Below the pieces are notes generated by a model. The model searched no databases, was not told the origin of the DNA, and worked only from the letters and a program-made list of their open reading frames with translations. Below, piece by piece: positions 43,771-52,216 of a stretch of 64,000 nt of DNA (position 1 is its first letter; each line of letters opens with the position of its first letter). The stretch is from NCBI RefSeq assembly GCF_014472415.1, contig NZ_JACSZV010000017.1, positions 48,723 to 112,722 on the forward strand. Reading direction: 5' to 3'. This stretch comes from Pseudomonas sp. N40(2020). GTDB taxonomy: Bacteria; Pseudomonadota; Gammaproteobacteria; Pseudomonadales; Pseudomonadaceae. The translations under genes were made by a program, and so were the position numbers.

Positions 43771-44697
43771 ATGGATAGCAGAACCTTACGCAACCTCATG
43801 CGCATCGTGCAGACCGGCTCGTTGTCGGCCGCAGCCGAGCATTCGTGCCTGACTGTGCAGGCGTTGGCCGCGCAGTTGAACAAGGTCGAAGAGCAGTTCG
43901 GTTTCCGCTTGTTTCGTCGTTCCAACAAAGGGCTGACGCTGACGCCGCAAGGCACTGAGCTGACGCCGTATATCGACAAAGTGCTGATTGCCACGCGACA
44001 GATGGAAGAAAAAGTCGAGGCACTGAAAGTGCCCGGGCAGCGCACGTTGAAGGTCGCGTTGAATAACACCTTGGCGCCTGACTTCAACCGGCGAATGATC
44101 GGACGCCTGATCGAGGTGTTTCCCGATTATCAGATGGAGTTCAGCTACGCCGAGTCGATGGAAAACCTCAGCAAGCTGAAGAATGAAGACTTTGATCTGG
44201 CGGTGCTGATCGGCCCGCAGCGTCCGGGTTTGCCGAGCATCGTCCTGCCGGATGTGCAGGTGCAGGTGGTTGGCGCGCATTGCGGGCAGGAAAACGATCC
44301 GTTGACGTTGCTGGGCAACAAATTTCAGGTGCGTCCTGCAGAAGATTGTCCGTATTCCCACAGCTTTTTGCGTTTTCTCGACGCCGGGCTGGGCAATCAC
44401 GAGAACGGCCAGCGCATGGTCTACTCGTGCAGCGAAACCCTGACGCTGTCGCTGATCACACAGATGGATGCGGTGGGCATGGTCTCGCGCGAGGCCGCGC
44501 AGAAAAACGGCCTGACGATTTTCCCCGGGTTCGAGGATTTCCTCGAAGTACGCCTGGCGGTGAACAATCCGGAGTTGTCCAATCAGGCGTTGAGCGACGT
44601 CGTCGATCTGCCGTTACATGAACGAGCCGAGCGCAATGTACGCAGCCGTCCCAACCGCCACACTGAGAAAGAGGTTTTTGCTGAAATACGCACATAA
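43771..44697 (+). CDS. LysR family transcriptional regulator
   Basis: A 308-residue regulator. The winged helix covers about 1-60 (LMRIVQTGSLSAAAEHSCLTVQALAAQLNKVEE in part, then LFRRSNKGLTLTPQG) and a periplasmic-binding-type effector domain follows from about 90. The last 28 residues (LPLHERAERNV onward) are antisense to the C-terminal codons of the convergent azlD gene, an 84-bp overlap. They are basic and do not look like a LysR ending, which suggests loss of an earlier stop. It probably regulates the convergent dioxygenase-azlCD operon (inference). Confidence 0.86.
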   Translation: MDSRTLRNLMRIVQTGSLSAAAEHSCLTVQALAAQLNKVEEQFGFRLFRRSNKGLTLTPQGTELTPYIDKVLIATRQMEEKVEALKVPGQRTLKVALNNTLAPDFNRRMIGRLIEVFPDYQMEFSYAESMENLSKLKNEDFDLAVLIGPQRPGLPSIVLPDVQVQVVGAHCGQENDPLTLLGNKFQVRPAEDCPYSHSFLRFLDAGLGNHENGQRMVYSCSETLTLSLITQMDAVGMVSREAAQKNGLTIFPGFEDFLEVRLAVNNPELSNQALSDVVDLPLHERAERNVRSRPNRHTEKEVFAEIRT

Positions 44698-44931
44698 CAG
44701 CGTCGGAATGGCTGCATAAAATTCCGGGCGATCGAGCTGTATGTGCTGATCCTTGATCAACAAGGGTGTCAGGCTGATCGCAGCGACGATCGCCACCGGC
44801 AGGTATTCCAGCGCGCGCGCGATGAACGGCGGCCAGTGCTCGGTATTCACTTGCAGTGGCAAGGCGCGTGGCAGGAAAGTCACCGCCATCATCAGCGCGA
44901 CCACCAGAATCAGGAACGTTTGGTCAGGCAT
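44614..44931 (-). CDS. azlD: AzlD-type branched-chain amino acid exporter subunit
   Basis: A 105-residue, four-helix membrane protein. AzlD is the small partner of AzlC in exporters of branched-chain amino acids and analogues. PRALPLQV and ALEYLPVAIVAAI are the conserved segments. It overlaps azlC by 22 bases and is the last gene of the leftward dioxygenase operon. Confidence 0.88.
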   Translation of the reverse strand: MPDQTFLILVVALMMAVTFLPRALPLQVNTEHWPPFIARALEYLPVAIVAAISLTPLLIKDQHIQLDRPEFYAAIPTLLCAYFSKNLFLSVAVGTAAYIALGSFM

Positions 44932-45626
44932 ACACCCACTCCGCAGCCCACAAACGTGGCGATAAACACATTAAACGGCGAGTTGCCGACCAGGCTCAGT
45001 GCGCCCATGCAGATGACGGCCGCGGCGGCGGCGATCAGCTTGTTGCGGGTATTGCACAGCGACACCAGCACGTAGAGCATCATCGCGGTCAGCGCGTAGT
45101 CGAGTTGGTATTTGATCAAGTGTGCTGCGTATTGCGCGCACACCGCGCCCAGCAAACCGCCGAGTACCCACGCTGTGTGGCAGAACAGGTTGAAGCCAAT
45201 CAGGTAGCGTACGTTGACCGGCGCGCCAGTGCCGAGTTTCACGCTGTGGAAGGCGAAGGATTCGTCGGTCAGGCCACCCGCGTAGCACCAGCGCTCCATG
45301 CGGCTGAGCCCCAACGCGCGCAGGGCCTTGGCCATGTACACCGACATCAGCATGTGCCGTGCGTTGATCAGGAAAGTGGTTAGCACAATGGTGGTCAGCG
45401 ACGCGCCGCTGGAGATCAGCGCGAGCGCGGCGAATTGTGAAGCGCCGGCATACACGAATAAACACATCGCTACCGGCAGCCACAATGGCAGCCCGGCGTT
45501 GACGGCCATCAAGCCGAACACAAACGCAACCGTGAAGTAACCGGCCACCACCGGGCTGGCTTCGGCAAATGTACGCGACGGCTGATGGTTGACCATCAGC
45601 GGCGCGCTGCCGGACGTTTCATTCAT
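44910..45626 (-). CDS. azlC: AzlC-type branched-chain amino acid exporter subunit
   Basis: A 238-residue membrane protein with about seven helices and the family's GYFTVAFVFGLMAVNAGL, YAGASQFAAL and LINARHMLM segments. With AzlD it exports branched-chain amino acids. ATG 45626 overlaps the stop of the GNAT gene by four bases, tying export to the modifying enzymes upstream. Confidence 0.9.
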   Translation of the reverse strand: MNETSGSAPLMVNHQPSRTFAEASPVVAGYFTVAFVFGLMAVNAGLPLWLPVAMCLFVYAGASQFAALALISSGASLTTIVLTTFLINARHMLMSVYMAKALRALGLSRMERWCYAGGLTDESFAFHSVKLGTGAPVNVRYLIGFNLFCHTAWVLGGLLGAVCAQYAAHLIKYQLDYALTAMMLYVLVSLCNTRNKLIAAAAAVICMGALSLVGNSPFNVFIATFVGCGVGVCLTKRS

Positions 45627-46090
45627 AGATCCCTCTCAAATGTCCGTTCGCCATGAGGCTCGCAAAAACCCTGGGCAGCCCAGAATCGCTTGCCCGCGAG
45701 GTTAGCATCGTCGACGAACAGAAACATCCGCAGCACACCGACCCGCTTCATGTCGGACGACGCCGCTTCAACAAGACGTTGACCAACGCCCTGGCTGCGA
45801 TAACGCGGGCTGACCGCCAGATGATTGATCGTGCCACGACTGCCGAGCATGCCGCCCAACACCGCGCCGACGATTTCACCCGCCACGTCGAAGGCCAGAT
45901 AGGCCGTGGTGGTTTTCTGGATCAATACGCCGCGCAGGCATTTGGCATCCTGCCATTCGCAGAACGACACTTCGTCGAACTGACGGAAGAAGCGCTCCAT
46001 GCGCTGCGCATCCTTGGCCGTGGCGCGGCGCAGCACCACCGGCGTCGAGCACTCGACGCCGTCGATTGGGGTGATCTGATTAGCGAACAA
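45623..46090 (-). CDS. GNAT family N-acetyltransferase
   Basis: A 155-residue acetyltransferase. The acetyl-CoA loop is RYRSQGVGQRLV, preceded by the beta-4 strand INHLAVSP and followed by LFVDDANLAGKRFWAAQGF. The start is uncertain. TTG 46090 overlaps the dioxygenase end by only 11 bases and is preferred. An ATG at 46153 would overlap by 74 and encode a Pro/Arg-rich extension. Between the dioxygenase and azlC genes, it may N-acetylate the hydroxylated amino acid or detoxify an analogue (inference). Confidence 0.85.
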   Translation of the reverse strand: MFANQITPIDGVECSTPVVLRRATAKDAQRMERFFRQFDEVSFCEWQDAKCLRGVLIQKTTTAYLAFDVAGEIVGAVLGGMLGSRGTINHLAVSPRYRSQGVGQRLVEAASSDMKRVGVLRMFLFVDDANLAGKRFWAAQGFCEPHGERTFERDL

Positions 46091-46826
46091 TGTCGAAAGC
46101 GGTCCCGGGCCGCGAGAAGGAAATCGCCAGAATCTGCCGGTACGCCATGGCATGGGTGTGCGTATTGCGCGCCGGGGTCACGTAGTGACGCATGTCACGA
46201 TCGAGGAAGTAGGTGGTGTCGAGAATCTCCTGGTAGGTGGTCGACGCCAATTGATGCTCGTGGATGTCATACAAACGACTCTCGGCACCCTCGACATTGT
46301 TGCGGCCCCAGAAGTGCACACCGCTGAACGGGTAGCCGTCGCAGTGAATTCCTTCAGGTGTGATCTCAAGCTGTTTGCCCGGTTTGATCTCGATGCGGAT
46401 CTGGTGGATCTGGCACTGCCAGATTTCATCGTGCAATTCTTCCGGCAACACGCTTTTGTACACTTCAAAATCGGTGTCGATGAGGCTGCGCATCACCGGC
46501 GACTTGATGACTTCATCGGAGAAGTCCTGGAAGTGCCGCAAAAGGCCGCCCACATAGGCGTTGTTTTCCTTGGATTGCACATACGCGCGATGTTCGAGTT
46601 GCTTCAGTTCGCGCGTCTTGGGGTTGTACTCAAAGTCGCTGTAACGACGGTAACGCATGCCGGCTTCGGCCTGACCGTAGTAACTGTCAGGCTCCATGTT
46701 TTCCCAACTTTTGGTCAGTCTGACGAAGTCGGCAAAATGACCGTAGAGATTGAAGTCACCACCCTGGACGTTGACATATTTGTCGCGCCGTAGCGATTCG
46801 CCCACTTCTCTGTTCAAAACGATCAT
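46080..46826 (-). CDS. 2-oxoglutarate/Fe(II) dioxygenase, amino acid hydroxylase-like
   Basis: A 248-residue enzyme of the 2OG-Fe dioxygenase family (PF10014-like) that includes bacterial L-isoleucine hydroxylases. The iron triad is H161-x-D163 (GIHCDGYPFSGVHF) with distal H214 (DMRHYV). ATG 46826 follows a GGAG site by nine bases, and an in-frame TTG lies six bases upstream. First gene of the leftward operon with a GNAT enzyme and AzlCD. It probably hydroxylates a free, perhaps branched-chain, amino acid, which the operon then exports (inference). Confidence 0.85.
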   Translation of the reverse strand: MIVLNREVGESLRRDKYVNVQGGDFNLYGHFADFVRLTKSWENMEPDSYYGQAEAGMRYRRYSDFEYNPKTRELKQLEHRAYVQSKENNAYVGGLLRHFQDFSDEVIKSPVMRSLIDTDFEVYKSVLPEELHDEIWQCQIHQIRIEIKPGKQLEITPEGIHCDGYPFSGVHFWGRNNVEGAESRLYDIHEHQLASTTYQEILDTTYFLDRDMRHYVTPARNTHTHAMAYRQILAISFSRPGTAFDIVR

Positions 46827-47002
46827 TACCAAATTCTCCGCTGCGTTGAGCGGCCTAATCTATTAGGTGGAGAATTTGCGTCCATGAGAAAGAATTTCAG
46901 GCATTTAAAGGGCTATTTGAAACGGCGTTTGAAGCGACTTAAAAACAACTTTTACATGACAAAAACACGGGTTTTTTCCGGTTTTCACTGAAAAATCGAC
47001 GA

Positions 47003-47031
47003 AAAAAAATCCCGAACCAGTCGGGACTTTT
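47003..47031 (-). terminator. Terminator of the OprD-type porin gene
   Basis: Stem TCCCGA (47010-47015)/TCGGGA (47021-47026) with a 5-base loop. On the minus strand it is followed by a run of eight T residues, just after the porin stop at 47059. Confidence 0.85.
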
Positions 47032-47058
47032 CTCACATCTGTTACACCCTATCAGGCA

Positions 47059-48345
47059 TTAGAAGATGTTGATCGGGTAGTCCACGAACACACGCAGCTC
47101 GTTGCCGCTGACGTTGTATTCGCTGGATTTCTGCGAAACACGCAGGATCGAGCTGCGCAGTTTCACGCTCAGGTCTTTGGCCGGGCCGCTTTGCACGACG
47201 TACTTGAACTGGTTGAAGATTTCGCGCTCGGTGCCGCCTTCGCTGGTGGAGGTGGTGATGTTGTCGCCACGCACGTAAGCGAAGTTGTAGCTCAGACCCG
47301 GTACGCCGAATGCGCCGAAGTCCAGGCCGTAACCCAACTGCCAGCTGCGTTCGTCTTCGGCGTTGAAGTCCGACCAGTAGGAGTTGGCCAGGTAGATGGA
47401 GTTGCCACCATCGCCGACGCGACCCTGACCTTTCTGATAGCCGCCGTAGGCGTAGCCCAGGTTGCTGTCGCCAGTGGAGCGCTGGTGCGCCACGGTGAAC
47501 GAGTGCGGGCCGGTGGCGAAAGTCGCAGCCAGGCTCCAGATCTTGTTGTCGTCACCGGTCACACCGTTTTCGCGGACATAGGAGTTGTCCAGCTTGGTGC
47601 GATAGCCGTTGAAGTCCAGGGTCAGGGACTGATCCTTATCGATCGGGAAAACGTAATTGGCGTTCACGTATTGCTTCTTCAGGACGTCTTCGACGTCGGA
47701 AGCGTACAGCGCAGCCTTGAACTGTTCGGTGAACTGGTAGCTACCGCCAATCACGTTGATCGACTTCAGGCCACCACTGTCACGGCCTTCAGCGCTCTTA
47801 CGCGATTCGGCGGTGAAACGACCGGCGTTCAGTTCCAGGCCTTTGATCTCTTTGGAGGTGATCAAAGTACCGGTGTAGCTTTCCGGCAGCAGACGCACGT
47901 TGTCGTAGCTCAGCACCGGCAGGGCCGGCATCTGGTCACCGTAGGTCAGCACGGTGTTGGACACGCGGAACTTGACCGCTGCACCGAACTTGGACAGATC
48001 GTCCGCCGCGTTGCCACTGTCGCCCTGTTTGAAGAAGTCGATACCACCAGCGCCGCTGCGGCCCTTGCCACCGTCCAGACGCAGTGCGTACAGACCGAAG
48101 GCGTCAACGCCGACACCGACGGTGCCTTGGGTGAAACCGGACGAGAACGTACCGATGGCCGCTTGGCCCCATTCGGCCTTGTCGTCGTTTCCGTCTTTGT
48201 AATCTCGATTGATGTAGGCGTTGCGCAGCAGCACTTTCAGGCTGCTGTCTTCTACAAAACCCTTGGATTCGGCCTGGTCGTTAGCCATGGCCTGTGTGGC
48301 GCTCAACATCCCCAGAGCGATCAGGCTGATACGCTTGTTCAACAT
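47059..48345 (-). CDS. OprD family outer-membrane porin
   Basis: A 428-residue porin. ATG 48345 gives a signal peptide of 21 residues ending AMA before ND; the frame from 48429 adds 28 basic residues. Typical OprD features are the early GFVEDSSLKVLLRNAYINRDYK segment (partial), the alternating amphipathic strands, GGSYQFTEQFKAALYASDVEDV, and a C-terminal DYPINIF ending in Phe for BAM recognition. OprD porins take up amino acids, peptides or small carboxylates; which one is not clear. Confidence 0.92.
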   Translation of the reverse strand: MLNKRISLIALGMLSATQAMANDQAESKGFVEDSSLKVLLRNAYINRDYKDGNDDKAEWGQAAIGTFSSGFTQGTVGVGVDAFGLYALRLDGGKGRSGAGGIDFFKQGDSGNAADDLSKFGAAVKFRVSNTVLTYGDQMPALPVLSYDNVRLLPESYTGTLITSKEIKGLELNAGRFTAESRKSAEGRDSGGLKSINVIGGSYQFTEQFKAALYASDVEDVLKKQYVNANYVFPIDKDQSLTLDFNGYRTKLDNSYVRENGVTGDDNKIWSLAATFATGPHSFTVAHQRSTGDSNLGYAYGGYQKGQGRVGDGGNSIYLANSYWSDFNAEDERSWQLGYGLDFGAFGVPGLSYNFAYVRGDNITTSTSEGGTEREIFNQFKYVVQSGPAKDLSVKLRSSILRVSQKSSEYNVSGNELRVFVDYPINIF

Positions 48346-48423
48346 TTTATTTTCCTTATTACGGGTTGAAACGCGCTGTGTCGAACGGCTGAAACGGCGC
48401 TGATGCACTCTTTTTTCACCCCG

Positions 48424-48470
48424 AAACAAAAAGGCCCGCCCACGACAAAGTCGTGGCGGGCCTTCTTATT
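48424..48470 (-). terminator. Terminator after the DsbA-like gene
   Basis: Inverted repeat AAGGCCCGC-C-CACGA (from 48431) with TCGTG-GCGGGCCTT (ending 48464), one bulged base, loop CAAAG. On the minus strand it is followed by TTTTTGTTT. It separates the DsbA-like gene from the porin promoter. Confidence 0.8.
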
Positions 48471-48642
48471 ATTTTTGAGTCATGGCGGTTGGCCACAGGC
48501 GTTGGGCCGAATCGTAGCCGCGCCTTGAACATTGTGTCAATTTCAAGAATCGTCTTTAAATAGGCAAAAATCGTCTAAGAAACGTAAATTTTGCGCTGAC
48601 TCCTTGCACGGAAATGCCGGCAGCTAGTGAATCCAGCGCCTA

Positions 48643-49311
48643 TCAAAAGCAGCCGTCGAGGCCGCAGAGCGCTGACGATTCACCCTTCTCATTAATCTCC
48701 AAGGCCTGTCCCAACCAATCGGCAAAGGCCTGCGGTTTGCCCAGCCAGGCACTGATGTCGATCAAGGTGAACTGGCCGTCCTGCTCCAAGGCGAACGTCG
48801 GAAACCCCTGACCGCCAAGGCGCGCCAACAATGCGCGACTGGTTTTTACATGCTGCTCGGTATCAACGGATTTAAACGCGGCCCGGAAAGTTTCCTCGGC
48901 GTAGCCCATCTGATCCGCCAACAGCAAAAGTACGGATTCATCGGCGATCCGCCGCCCTTCTGCGTAGTGTGCGGTCTGCAACCGCCCGAGCATCTGCAAA
49001 CCACGGTCATCGATTGCCTCGGCCGCCATGACGGCAGCAATGGGTGGCGTCGAGTCGAACACAGCCGTGTGATCGCGCAGCAAGCCTTCGAAATAGGCCT
49101 CGCCAAACGGCTGCCCGGTGTATTCAGCGATGCGCCGGTCGTGGGGCAAGACGTAATTGCGTAATTGCGTGGAAACACGCTGGCGGTTGGCACCGCTCAT
49201 CATCCCGCCGGCATGAGCGATTACCGGCAGCACTTGCTGCGCGGCCTGTACCAGCGGTTTGGCGCCATAACACCAGCCGCACAGCGGGTCATAGATGTAA
49301 TGAAGGATCAT
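48643..49311 (-). CDS. DsbA family (FrnE-like) thioredoxin-fold protein
   Basis: A 222-residue protein without a signal peptide. It has the redox motif C11-G-W-C14 right after the first strand (YIYDPLCGWCYG), a long helical insert, and the cis-Pro GQGFPTFAL near 175. This is the cytoplasmic DsbA/FrnE/HCCA-isomerase type. The C-terminal SALCGLDGCF adds two more cysteines. Probably a thiol-disulfide or chaperone function. Monocistronic. Confidence 0.87.
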   Translation of the reverse strand: MILHYIYDPLCGWCYGAKPLVQAAQQVLPVIAHAGGMMSGANRQRVSTQLRNYVLPHDRRIAEYTGQPFGEAYFEGLLRDHTAVFDSTPPIAAVMAAEAIDDRGLQMLGRLQTAHYAEGRRIADESVLLLLADQMGYAEETFRAAFKSVDTEQHVKTSRALLARLGGQGFPTFALEQDGQFTLIDISAWLGKPQAFADWLGQALEINEKGESSALCGLDGCF

Positions 49312-49459
49312 CGGAAAACTCCGGCCTGAAAGTGGGAAAAATCAATGCCGGCAGACTAGTCCTCGGAGCGTGGGGGAAAAACGCTGGAATGGCTTTCAGA
49401 CTGTTTCGTGAATCGGTCGAATTGTCTGAACGGTCAGATTGTGTCCAGACCGACACAAC

Positions 49460-49488
49460 TTGAAACAATCAGACAAGGGAACTTTTAA
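49460..49488 (+). promoter_or_regulatory. Promoter of the siderophore receptor gene
   Basis: TTGAAA (49460-49465), a 17-base spacer and TTTTAA (49483-49488). It lies directly upstream of the Fur-box-like site. Confidence 0.5.
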
Positions 49489-49504
49489 GGAATAATTAAC
49501 GGGA

Positions 49505-49531
49505 GCAAATGCAAAGCATTACCATTCGCAC
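49505..49531 (+). promoter_or_regulatory. Fur-box-like operator before the siderophore receptor
   Basis: GCAAATGCAAAGCATTACCATT contains the inverted AATGC/GCATT core and the xATTxxxATT rhythm of Pseudomonas Fur sites. It lies about 20 bases after the -10, so a bound Fur would block initiation. Iron repression is expected for this receptor class. Confidence 0.55.
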
Positions 49532-49555
49532 GATCGAATTCTTCCACCCTTTCGG

Positions 49556-51661
49556 ATGCGCTTTTCAATGCCTGCCCCGTTCCGTCTTACGCCCGTCACC
49601 CTTGGGCTTTCTGCTTTCCTGTCCAGCGGTTTTGCCTGGTCGGCCACTGAGTTGCCCGCCACCGCCATCAGCGCCGAAGCGCAAGCCGATGACCCGCGCG
49701 TCAAAGTCAGTAATACCGCGACCCGCACCTCGACCCCAGTGCGTTATGTGCCGCAGGCCATTGATTCGATCAAGACGTCGAACGTCGCCGACTACGGCAC
49801 CAATGACATCGGCGATGCCCTGAGTGGCATGCCCAACGTCAGCAGCAGCGCCGACACCCGCTTCGACAGCTTGCGCATTCGTGGCTTCGACGCCAGCAAC
49901 GACTTTTATCTGGACGGCATCCGCGACGACAGCCAATACAAGCGCGACCTGCACAACATCGAGCGCGTCGAAGTGCTCAAAGGTCCGGCCGCCGTGCTGT
50001 ATGGCCGTGGCAGTCAGGGCGGGATCGTCAATCGGGTGAGCAAAGCGCCTGAGGCCGGACGTCGCTCAACCATAGAAGCCCAGGCCGGCAGCGAAGACTT
50101 GCGCAGCCTGTACGCCGACCTCAGCACCGACCCGAGCGAGAACATCAGCCTGCGCCTGAACATGGGCAACATGGATGAAAACAGCTTCCGCGACGGCGTT
50201 AGCGGCAACCGCCAACTGTTCGCGCCGTCGATGAGCTGGCAACTGACGCCCGACCTGAACTGGCTGGTGCAGTACGAATACAGCCGTTACAACCGCACAC
50301 CGGATCGCGGCATTCCTGGGGTAAACGGGCGTCCGGCGGATGTCGGCCGCGACACAACCTACGGCAATGATCACGATTTCATCGACGACAAGTCGCAATC
50401 CCTGCGCTCGAAACTCACCTACGAGATCAACGACAACTGGCAACTGCGCCAGACCCTAGGCGTGTTCAAGCTCGACAGTGATTTCGACAACACCTACCTC
50501 ACCGGCTACACCCCAGCGACCAACAAGGTCACGCGTCAGCACTGGCAGCAGGATCTGAACACCCGCAACGTCTACAACAACCTCGAACTTGAAGGCGGTT
50601 TCGATACGTTCGGCCTTGAGCATCGCCTGCTGACCGGTGTCGAGATCGGCAGTCAGCGCCGCGATCCAAAACTGTATAACGCCGCCACCGGCAGAACACC
50701 GGGTGCGCAACCTGTGCCGTCGCTGGACCTGTTCAACCCCAACCGCGACCTGCGCCACACCGGCAGCATGCAGCTCAACAGCAGCAGCCACACCGAGGTC
50801 GAAAGCCGCGCGGTCTATGTTCAGGATCAACTGCGCCTGAACGATCAATGGCAACTGCTCGCCGGGTTGCGCTACGACACCTTTGATATCGAGTCGACCA
50901 ACAAGCTCAGGAACCTTTCCGAAGATCGCGACAGCCACAGTACCAGCCCGCGCGTGGGTCTGGTCTGGACGCCGCTGCAGAATCACTCCTTCTACGCCTC
51001 GTGGTCGAAAACTTTCTCGCCGGTGGGCGGAGGCCTGATCGGCATCACACCGGGCGCGGCCGGCAACACCAACGATCTGAGCCCCGAGCTGACCAAGCAG
51101 AAAGAAATCGGCGTGAAGAGTGACTGGCTCGATGACCGTTTGAGCACCACCCTGGCGATCTATGATCTTGAACTCTACAACCGCCGCACCACCGATCCGA
51201 ATGATCCGACCCTGACCATCATGACCGGCGTACAGCGCTCACGCGGGATCGAGCTGACCGCCACCGGCAACATCGTCGGCAACTGGTACGTGCGCGGTGG
51301 CGTCGGTGTGCAGGATGCGAAGATCGAGAAGGACAACAACGGTCTGGAAGGCAAACGCATCAACAACGTTGCCAAACGCAACGGCAGCCTGTTCCTGACC
51401 TGGAAGCCGGAAATGGGCTGGTACGGCGAAACCGGTCTGACCCTGGTTGGCCAGCGTTATGCCGATAACGCCAACACCACCGTGCTGCCGGGTTATGGCC
51501 GTTGGGATGCGCTGGTCGGTTATCGCTTCAAGGACTGGGATTTGCGCGCAGCGCTGAACAACATCAGCGATCGCGAGTATTACGAATCGGCGACGAGCCA
51601 GTATCAAATCCAGCCGGGCGCGCCCCGTAGCGTCGTGATGACGGGCACCTATAGTTTTTAA
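49556..51661 (+). CDS. TonB-dependent siderophore receptor
   Basis: A 701-residue outer-membrane receptor. The start is ATG 49556 or 49568; both give a signal sequence ending WSA before TE. The plug domain begins near 55 (VPQAIDSIKTSNVADYG) and carries LRIRGFDASNDFYLDGIRDD in part and the VEVLKGPAAVLYGRG motif. The 22-strand barrel ends with MTGTYSF. The closest type appears to be the catecholate receptors (Fiu/PiuA-like); the ligand is inferred. A Fur-like site lies upstream. Confidence 0.9.
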   Translation: MRFSMPAPFRLTPVTLGLSAFLSSGFAWSATELPATAISAEAQADDPRVKVSNTATRTSTPVRYVPQAIDSIKTSNVADYGTNDIGDALSGMPNVSSSADTRFDSLRIRGFDASNDFYLDGIRDDSQYKRDLHNIERVEVLKGPAAVLYGRGSQGGIVNRVSKAPEAGRRSTIEAQAGSEDLRSLYADLSTDPSENISLRLNMGNMDENSFRDGVSGNRQLFAPSMSWQLTPDLNWLVQYEYSRYNRTPDRGIPGVNGRPADVGRDTTYGNDHDFIDDKSQSLRSKLTYEINDNWQLRQTLGVFKLDSDFDNTYLTGYTPATNKVTRQHWQQDLNTRNVYNNLELEGGFDTFGLEHRLLTGVEIGSQRRDPKLYNAATGRTPGAQPVPSLDLFNPNRDLRHTGSMQLNSSSHTEVESRAVYVQDQLRLNDQWQLLAGLRYDTFDIESTNKLRNLSEDRDSHSTSPRVGLVWTPLQNHSFYASWSKTFSPVGGGLIGITPGAAGNTNDLSPELTKQKEIGVKSDWLDDRLSTTLAIYDLELYNRRTTDPNDPTLTIMTGVQRSRGIELTATGNIVGNWYVRGGVGVQDAKIEKDNNGLEGKRINNVAKRNGSLFLTWKPEMGWYGETGLTLVGQRYADNANTTVLPGYGRWDALVGYRFKDWDLRAALNNISDREYYESATSQYQIQPGAPRSVVMTGTYSF

Positions 51662-51671
51662 AAGCGGGATC

Positions 51672-51700
51672 AAAAGATCGCAGGCTGCGATCTTTTCGGT
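51672..51700 (+). terminator. Terminator of the siderophore receptor gene
   Basis: An 11-bp perfect stem (AAAAGATCGCA at 51672-51682 with 51686-51696), loop GGC, then CGGTTTT. The GATCGCAGGCTGCGATC core is also found in the REP elements at 61718 and 63949. Confidence 0.8.
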
Positions 51701-51709
51701 TTTGCATAA

Positions 51710-51738
51710 AAAAGCGCCGCCATCCCGGCAGCGCTTTT
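51710..51738 (-). terminator. Terminator of the 70-residue protein gene
   Basis: AAAAGCGC (51710-51717) pairs with GCGCTTTT (51731-51738), with additional GCC/GGC pairing inside. It faces the leftward small gene ending at 51759. Confidence 0.75.
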
Positions 51739-51758
51739 ACCAATCCCTGTTGTTTTTC

Positions 51759-51971
51759 TTATCCCTGCATCACAGCCCACAACGCTTCCAGTTCGGCCTC
51801 GCTGAACAGGTCAGCGGGGTAGCGCTCGATCATCATCCGGCGCGGATCAGGTTCCCTGATCTGACGCGTTCCATTGGACTTCAAAAAGTGCGCGACAATC
51901 TGGAGCGATTCGCCTTTTACGGCCATGGGATGCAACGTCCGCTCGCTGACTACGTTCACTTCGGCGTTCAT
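51759..51971 (-). CDS. Hypothetical 70-residue protein
   Basis: A small protein (MNAEVNVVSERTLHPMAVKG, then IREPDPRRMMIERYPADLFSEAELEALW in part). ATG 51971 is preceded by a GAGAG site; the frame extends back to 52013. The FSEAELEALW end and the RRMMIERYP middle look like a conserved small domain, but I do not recognise the family. It is convergent with the siderophore receptor gene. Confidence 0.6.
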   Translation of the reverse strand: MNAEVNVVSERTLHPMAVKGESLQIVAHFLKSNGTRQIREPDPRRMMIERYPADLFSEAELEALWAVMQG

Positions 51972-52115
51972 TTCAGCGCTCTCTCCCCGGTCATGAGCGG
52001 CTACGTTATCCAAGGTTTATGACAGAACTGTTGAAGTTCGCCTCCCTCCCTAGTGCCCTTTGTCCGATACAAGAGCTATGCCAAGGTTTCCGATTTGTCG
52101 ACAAGCGGATACAAA

Positions 52116-52147
52116 GAAGCCCGCAGTCCAACCGGGCTGCGGGCTTC
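52116..52147 (-). terminator. Terminator of the aguB-aguA operon
   Basis: An 11-bp perfect stem (GAAGCCCGCAG at 52116-52126 with 52137-52147) with a 10-base loop and a TCTTTG tail on the minus strand, about 70 bases after the aguA stop. Confidence 0.8.
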
Positions 52148-52216
52148 TTCAGGTACATCGCGCGCTAATCGTCGCCCGGCTGATTTATTAATCAACTCAG
52201 GCTGTTACGACTCAAC

